From Istiophorus platypterus (Eukaryota > Chordata > Actinopteri > Istiophoriformes > Istiophoridae), in assembly GCA_016859345.1 (NCBI GenBank), contig CM029129.1:14669899-14733898 (forward strand): a stretch of DNA of 64,000 nt, given 5' to 3'. Below are positions 57,113 to 64,000 of the stretch, in pieces. Within the stretch, counting starts at the first letter, position 1. Every line of letters starts with the position of its first letter. Below the pieces are notes generated by a model. It had not been told where the DNA came from. It ran no database searches and was given only the letters and a program-made list of their open reading frames with translations. The position numbers were made by a program, and so were the translations under genes.

Positions 57113-58739
57113 GGCGATGCAGAGGACCATGATTAGTTAAAAGTTAAAAGAGCAAAACACTGAATCCTCATGCCTTACCTGTCACAATGCTACTTTGCTC
57201 AGATGAGAATAGTATCCCTTTTCCTGGGGACTTGGGACCAGAGTGGAATTGCAACTAAAGGATAAAGTAACCACCAAAGCACAACACACATAACCCGTCG
57301 TAGCCTCACTTCTCAGTAATGAATACACTCCACATACAGTTAAAGCATGTCCACTTGGTGCTTTGGTAATTGAAAAACACACCAGTAAAACTGCATACCA
57401 TCAACCAAGAAAGAAAATAAAACAAAACAAAACGTGCTCTCAAAGGAAAATGGATACCGCTTTTCTCAGAATGATGCTATGGTTCTTTCATCCTGTTTGG
57501 CTTTCAATGTCACCCCCGTTTCAATAGCCTGCTTTCTCCATAGTCAGCAAAACATAACACTAGATCCCACATTAGCCATGTATTATCATGCTGTACCATT
57601 GATTAGTTCTAGGTGGCATTGTATATACAGTAGATGTAATGTAGCTTTGTGAATGATGTTGTTGCAGCCAGTTTGGATTTACTGGACCGAGTAAAAGGCG
57701 TTCATCAGATCTTAGAGCAGGAGTGCTGTTGGACATGGAGTTGCATGGGCCACATTAATATGGGTGACATAATCCATGATCCTTTGGCCCCCCTCCTCTG
57801 AGGTGCTCGATGAATACCATCCCCATGATGTACTGATTACATAATTATCGATGTTAAAAAAAAGGAAGATAGACACGTCTCATTAAGAGAAGATTTTGTG
57901 AAGACAAAAGAATAGGAAAAAGAAATATTAGAAAGGGTTTTACTATTCTTTGTCCCCAAAAGGTTTATGTCAGTATTTTTTTTCTTGAACCCCATGATGG
58001 CTGTATAAAAAAGAACATTGTAAGAATCCGTCCTTTGCATTTGCTTCTTGTTTACTGCCTGCTTCTGTCATTCTGATATCATCTGGAGAAAGACAACTGA
58101 GGCAAAAAAGATAAAAACCTGAGCAAGATGTACGAATAAACTCAACAGTTCCTTGTAGCTCAGTCTTAGCTTGTAAAGAAGAGCCTAGCTATTGAGGGCA
58201 ACTACAAAAAGACATGCAGTGAAATGATTAAGTAACAGAAACCTGCTTTCAGATAAGAGCTTTTCACATCTGGCTACTTTTTCATTCCTGACAAATTGGG
58301 CTCTCATTTTAGGACAAGAGAAAGACCATCATTACCTTGTCATTCCAACGTGGCCCTCTAACGCAGTCCTGACCCATGCTAATTCAACATCAGCCTGAAA
58401 ATGACACTCTGGATCCCATTGTGTTGGGTGGGGGGGCTCGGAGCTCTTTTTTATTTCTCTGCTGTGTTCTGATAAGGCAGAGGATTGCGGTGCAGTAAGG
58501 GAAGCCTTTACTTTTTGTCGCTGTCCCACTGTGGGGGAGGGGGGTAAGGCGATGGCGTTTTTATTTGGCAGTGGTGTGGCAAACTCTGAGGCAGGCACAA
58601 ATGGTGGTTTGTTGTATTTATGTTAGTTTGACAACCTTTGTTATTGTTTTTATGTTGTTTCTTTTTTACTGTTGTATCAAAACCCAGAAGATGGCAGGTC
58701 AAAAATAAGGTGTGCTGTGGAGGTATGATTTGTTTCCTG

Positions 58740-58745
58740 AATAAA
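58740..58745 (+). terminator. candidate distal dpysl3 poly(A) signal
   Basis: AATAAA followed by a T-rich stretch at 58772-58795. Position of cleavage not determined. Confidence 0.5.
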
Positions 58746-58760
58746 CATGAGTTGCAACTG

Positions 58761-60320
58761 ACTGACTGAGATCTCTTTTTTATACTATTATTCAATTTCA
58801 AATCACGATATAGCCTATGCACCGAATCTTGACATAAAAAATAAGGTTTATATAAACAATCAATAATAATAAATAGAATTATTTCTTCTAAAAAGATAGC
58901 TAAGCTCACAGTCCTCACTATCATTGGATTAAAGCTTTAAAATTAGGCCAACTTTATTTCTCTGATATGACAATACATTGTAAATGATCATTAAAATGGA
59001 CTGTTCCACTGATTAAGTCAGTTTTTACTTATTTATTTTGCTTTTTAAATGTTTAAAAGATGTAATTGTAAATTAAAGAAAGCTGTATCCGATTGTTTTT
59101 TTTTTTGGTATTGATGCAGATAGAATTTGCAAAAGCAGCTCTGCAAATTCAAGTGCCTACAGCAACATCCAGGCAGATGAAACTCACATCTACTATTCTG
59201 TATAAAATGTCATTAAATGTTTGAAGCACTACATCAAAGTGTATGTCTGTATCAACAAGTTTTCTTCCGAGTTCAGTTCCCACATTATCTTTACCTACGC
59301 CTTTGTTTCTTCGGCGTCTAAACACCTCATTTCTGCAGACAGTGAGTCATGGCTCTAACAGGCTATGCGAAGCCTCAGACAGAGGTGGGAGGTTTTAGAG
59401 GGGTTGAATGAAAAATATGGATAATCTAAACAATACTGGACAAGGTGCCATTTTTTAACACCAGCACCATGTTCCAGCATCTCTAAACACCTAACCTCCT
59501 TTTACTGGGGATGATTCAGCCCTAATACCCTATTAAAACAGAGGAGACTTACTGGGAAGATAAATGTTGTGTCCTAAAGGCGAGAGAAAAATAAATGAAT
59601 CTTACTAGAGCATTACACTGCTCTCGTGGCCGATTCGCGTTGGATGCTGGGATAAAGTGAAGGCTGTTTCCCCTTCAGTTATTCCCTAACCCTAACCAGT
59701 GATCTCTGCAACGCCCAACCAAACCATAACCATAACCCCCATCCACCGAGGGGGAAGCTACTGGAAACTTCATTTTTAACAAGAAGGGAAACGCTATTCC
59801 AAGCTGGAAGGGACCTCGGCCAAAGACCAGCTCAGTGCTGCCAGATCCTACGGTTTTACCGCCCAGATGGTTTGGGTTTGGGTTTTTTTTTTGTTTTTTT
59901 TTTTTGTAAAGTGGATTTGGGTTGTTTGGGAAAGTTTCTTGTGTTTTTTTTAAATATATGAATAACTAGAGTGGACTCCTCCTAGTAAAACATAGGTCAG
60001 GCTATAGCCCAGGGTTGTTGTTTTTTGTTTGTTTGTTTGTTTGTTTGTTTTAAGCATAAACAAGGGGACAGGTGCATGCAGGTGTTGGAACAACAGGAAG
60101 AGCCAGTGGTGTCCGGCCTGATTACCAACGCGATGCAGCTGCGGCTGCAGCTGCAGGAGCAGCTGTCAAAGGTCAATACACGGACACGACACTCGCGTTT
60201 CAAGAATCAGCAGGACTGACACTCGAAGATGATAAAAAATTTACATCTATTTTCACTCGCGTGTAACAGAAAAAGTCCCAAATCTTGCCTGACAAATCTT
60301 TAGGCTTTTTTTTTTTTCTT
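58761..60320. other. region downstream of dpysl3
   Basis: AT-rich spacer with short telomere-like CCTAACCCTAACC at 59686-59698, T-runs near 59885 and a GTTT array at 60021-60050. A short plus-strand ORF at 60079-60219 is unassigned. Confidence 0.5.
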
Positions 60321-60780
60321 TTCCACGGGTGGTTGTCGGTACGTCCGATGGGCACGAAGCAAAAACAGGAAACCGCCACGGAGGAGTCGAAACCCGTGTT
60401 TTTAATCCCCCGCGGTGTAAACAAACGGGGCCGAAAACGGGGCTCAAACTGCGGCACATGGCGTTAACTCGTCGGATCCACCGTCAAACTTTTCCCGTTC
60501 GCGTAAGTGCGGACTCCTTAACGTCACGTCACCCGAAGGAAACTGTACGGGAATCGATCGGTTATATTGATGATTGGCAGTGATGATTGGCAATGTAGGC
60601 GCAAAATTACGCGTATTTATTTATTTGGGCGATGACACGCAAACAGCGCAAGGCTCCTCGAACAGGTGCCAGCGCGAACTAATACGAGGTAACTGCGGCA
60701 ACGTGTCGGCGCCGCCGGGGCTAGCACACACCTGCTAACGCAGCTCACACCTGGATGTGATATTTTTATCTAAATTTCGA
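60320..60780. promoter_or_regulatory. CpG-rich block, possible promoter of an unidentified gene
   Basis: Frequent CG dinucleotides, GC-rich, in clear contrast with its neighbours. Contains CRE-like TTAACGTCACG near 60518. No following exon could be recognised on either strand. It may mark a promoter whose gene lies outside the window, a noncoding transcript, or a chance block. Confidence 0.4.
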
Positions 60781-61299
60781 CAGGTATTCTTTACAGTTTA
60801 CTACTACTACTACTACTACTACTACTACAACAACAACACGCAGGCCTATAACGACGCGGTCCTCCATAGCTTTTTCAGCTTCACATTGCCTGGTTTTAGC
60901 TAAGCTACAGACTAGTTGAGCCGAGTGCTAACTCTGGCCTGGAGTTTGGGGTTTTTGCTAAAATATCTTCAATCTTAAACATGAAGAAGCTCAAGAAGCT
61001 CAGCTGTTAAGTTTTTGTTAATGCAAATGTAACATTTCCTTTTGCTGCTTAAATTGACTTTTACAGTTCACTAGAATGGTAGAAATGCAGTAGATGTACA
61101 TAAAAGTTGGTGTTTTTGTGATATTTTTTCATTTTGCAGGCAGGAATTTTTGTGGCAAAGAACAAAAAGACAGACACCAGGGTTGATTTCTAAAAATGAA
61201 GTTGTTCGTGTGCCACTTACCTTCCTGACTGGCACCTCGGGTGGATGTAAAGATTCCAGCAGTTCACGGAGGTGAGTCACATCTCTTCCTTTTCCTCCA

Positions 61300-62095
61300 G
61301 TGAAATCACAGCAAAAATCAGATTGTTTTATCCGGCTCGCCACCTCTGTCCTGTCAATCCTCAATAACCTGTCTGACAGTATGTGTTTTGACAGCACACG
61401 TTAAACCTGTTGCCCATAACCAAGGAGTTCTGCTCCTCTCTGACTTTCGCTTTGTCCTCTTCTGACCTGGATAAAGTCATCCACGCTTTTATCTCTTCAC
61501 GTTTTCACTACTGTAACTACTTTTGCTCCTACTTGAGCCAGAAAGTCTTCACCTGGTTCAAAACTAGTAAGAAGGTTTCTTAAACTAATTCAAGGAAATA
61601 TGATCCCATAAGTCCTTTCTTTGGAACCTCTCCATTAACCTGACCGGATTTTCTCATTGTAGAATTGCTTTTTAAAATTTCACTAACAACATTCAAGGCT
61701 TAAATGGGGTCTTGCCCCAAATTATATCTTCTGAACTGATCTCTGGAACAATCGTCCAGAGGAACTAAGGTTCTCCAGCTTTAAGTCACTTCTCAAAGCA
61801 ATCTTATACAGAAGGACGTTTTCATGTTAACGTCCTGTCATTAGCTTCTGTCATTTAGTGTACTAAGCTTATTTAAACATATTTTGCCCAAATTTTTAAT
61901 GTTTTTGTTTGTTATTTTCATCTTTATCATGTCTTGCTGCGTTTTGATATTTTCATCCTACATTTTATTTATTTTGATCTTTTGGTGTTTTTTTTTTTTT
62001 TTTTTTTTTTCGTTCTGTGAAGCACATTGTAACTATATATTTTTTTAAGAAAGTGCTATATGAGTAAAATAATAATAATAATTCCTTTTTGTCAT
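61300..62095 (+). mobile_element. decayed L2/Rex1-type LINE, 3' end
   Basis: A reverse-transcriptase-like C-terminal segment is readable in part: DLDKVIHAFISSRFHYCNYF, which matches the family's EKVIHAFISSRLDYCN. Later parts resemble its tail, ending in a gtaactatat and gtgctatatgagtaaaat tail with AAT repeats. Frame breaks and stops show an inactive copy. The 5' limit is approximate. Confidence 0.75.
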
Positions 62096-62133
62096 CTGGG
62101 TAATCATTGGGGCTGTCTCTCTCTCACAGACTG

Positions 62134-62135
<2 letters not shown>

Positions 62136-62213
<78 letters not shown>
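62136..62213. repeat. (AT)n plus (ATTT)n microsatellite
   Basis: An AT dinucleotide array (62136-62179) passes into an ATTT array (62183-62213), directly downstream of the LINE tail. Confidence 0.9.
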
Positions 62214-62215
<2 letters not shown>

Positions 62216-64000
62216 GGCTATAGTTTATACGAACAGTATGTAAATTTGGCGTACTGCTATGAAGGGCGCCTACTATGGAAACACAAAGGACACATTCATA
62301 ACACTTTCACTGTGAGGTTGTTTGAGAAAAAAAAAAGATAAATAAAAATTCAATCGCAATGTTCAGAATTTCCTGCAGACAAAAATCTAACTTAAGCAGA
62401 ATAAAGCATCCACTCAGTTTCATTGTGTTTCTTAGCCCATACACTCACCCACACTTTGAGATCCAGCAGTAAAACTGCTGCAGGGTCCCACGTGCATTGT
62501 TTAATGGTGAGTAAATGTCTCATGAAATTGCAGTAATCACGTCAGATGGCAGAGATGACGATCATAAAATGCAGACTAGGTCTGAAAAGAGGGATGAGTC
62601 AGCAAGTTGAGTCTAAACAAGACTGATGTTCCTTAATTGCATGTTAATGTTGTAAGTTAATAACTGAGAACTTATATCAGACTGTAATTAGAAAATATTT
62701 CTGGAGAGACTAATGTACAGTAGGTATTATGCAGTCAATCCTTTTTTAAATAAGAAAGATCTTATACTTTCTGTGTGTGTGTGTGTACACAGCGATTAAA
62801 TAACATAAATTTTTTTTTAACATTGATGTGATATACTGAGATTTGCTGCTTTTATCTGCGGTGATACCAGGCAGATTGGGGGATCATTTATCAGCTGAAA
62901 ACTCCCCTTAAATCAGCCATTTATGTGTGAAAGTACTGCCTCAGCTAATTCCACTGTGAAGGAGAGAAGGCCTCCTAGATGACCTTGGAAAGTGTTGGAC
63001 TCAAATCTATAAACTGTTGATGTGTGTTGATGGGAGAGAGAATAAGAAAAGCATATGGTGCGTGTCTGATGCTGAGGATGCGTTATCGAGTATCCTTAAA
63101 CTCTGCCAACTTGGACCCAGTAATTGTAAATATAAACTGGCAACTGAAGTTGGGATTAAGGAACACTCTGTTTCTGCTTCTCCACCTGTCATTTTTAAAA
63201 TGTGTTCAATTCTATTCCTTTTGGAAGAATTAAATTTTTGCGTGTCAACCATAGGTATTCATATCACCACCCCTCTGCTGATTACTAACTGTACTTCTAG
63301 TTACTTAACACTTGGGGGCAGCATTATACAAGACAGTGGAGAGCAATCAACATCCACACGCTGACTGAACAGTATAGTACACATCAGAGAGAAAAAGTGT
63401 AATAAAGCACAAGGCGAAGTCAACTTGGTTCAGAAAAAGAAAATCATTATTTAAGGCACACAATAATAGTTTGCGACTCCATCACATTTGAATACATTAA
63501 ACACACAGTGACAACTGAAGGACAAAAAAAACCTTAATAGGGATGAATTCACAAGTGTGGAGCAATTCAGTTCCCAGACTAAATTTTTTTTTTTAGGTAG
63601 ACAGTTTCTTGAACAATTGTATCACCAGGATCAAATACTATTTTTCAATGATTACTTCATACCTTGACTTTTTGGAAGGGTAAAGTGTGCCACATCAGAT
63701 GATTACCAGTCACTAACTTGATGCCATAAACCCAAACCATATGGTGCTCCTATTATTATATATGAACAAGTTAAGATAACCATTCACAGATATTATTTAC
63801 TCTGGCTTTACCCACGAATAGTCCATGAGTTTAACTATCCCACTATATCTTACAACTTCTACAGGAAATCACCTTTGGATCTGTAAAATTACATCAGTGA
63901 CAACAAGAACAACAATGAAACAAAGGTAAGTCAAAGCATCATAACAATTTTCGATAGAAAAGTGCAGACAGTTGAACGTTTTGAATATAACTACAAGTAT
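62214..64000. other. right-end sequence without recognised features
   Basis: AT-rich. Contains a GT run at 62769-62786. ORFs near 63000-63360 have no recognised relative or splice signals, and I did not accept them as genes. Confidence 0.4.

Larger units (their letters stand above)
57028..58760 (+). other. dpysl3: dpysl3 3'UTR, approximate
   Basis: Follows the stop codon without another coding signal. A GGGA array lies 57 bases after the stop. AATAAA hexamers occur at 57416-57421, 58135-58140 and 58740-58745; the last has a T-rich stretch soon downstream and is the best candidate for the distal end. Real ends need transcript data. Confidence 0.6.

Noticed and set aside
59686..59698. Telomere-like CCTAACCCTAACC
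   Set aside because: Only about two units. Short interstitial stretches like this are common in fish and do not show a chromosome end.
61071..61397. Minus-strand ORF with a good GTAAGT donor (RELLESLHPPEVPVRK)
   Set aside because: It overlaps or adjoins the antisense of the L2/Rex1-type LINE fragment and has no recognised relative, so the donor is probably accidental.
1..64000. CRISPR arrays, operons, phage or plasmid genes
   Set aside because: None seen. The tandem repeats are simple microsatellites, and the genes have introns and vertebrate family members.

Overview
This window looks like teleost (probably percomorph) fish genomic DNA. The genes are split into exons with GT-AG introns, the sequence is rich in CA/GT microsatellites, and it carries several interspersed repeat families common in ray-finned fish. 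No complete bacterial, viral or plasmid gene and no CRISPR array is visible. Two protein-coding genes are recognisable, both on the plus strand and in tandem.

Region 1 (about 1-7560) is the 3' end of jakmip2 (janus kinase and microtubule interacting protein 2, NECC1). Nine exons give the last 229 residues, a continuous coiled coil ending in a short, very hydrophobic tail (FLFLFLFFSLAFILWP-stop). A candidate 3'UTR exon begins after a 1.7 kb intron and could run to polyadenylation signals near 7520-7560.

Region 2 (about 7560-13480) is intergenic DNA without a supported gene. Region 3 (13480-58760) is a complete dpysl3 gene (CRMP4, a dihydropyrimidinase-like cytosolic protein of neuronal growth cones). 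It has two alternative first coding exons, a long one (118 codons, 13736-14089) and a short one (13 codons, 22475-22513). Both end in phase 0 and can join the same 13 downstream exons, giving predicted proteins of about 674 and 569 residues. Every exon from 2 to 14 was placed by splice signals and by an unbroken reading frame. Large introns hold the repeats: a Tc1/mariner remnant, palindromic fish MITE-like elements, hAT-like fragments, a retroposon tail and long CA/GT arrays.

Region 4 (58760-64000) has no confirmed gene. It contains a CpG-rich block at about 60320-60780, an unexplained short ORF just before it, a decayed L2/Rex1-type LINE 3' end, and AT/ATTT satellites.

The jakmip2-dpysl3 order matches the known human JAKMIP2-DPYSL3 neighbourhood (5q32). 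The parallel pairs JAKMIP1-CRMP1 and JAKMIP3-DPYSL4 suggest an ancient duplicated block. I found no convincing new biological system. The points most worth a second look are the tandem RE1/NRSE-like sites in dpysl3 intron 1, the possible alternative C-terminus of jakmip2, the altered phosphorylation region of dpysl3, and the orphan CpG island at the right end. All identifications come from reading translations and recalling families; no search was run.
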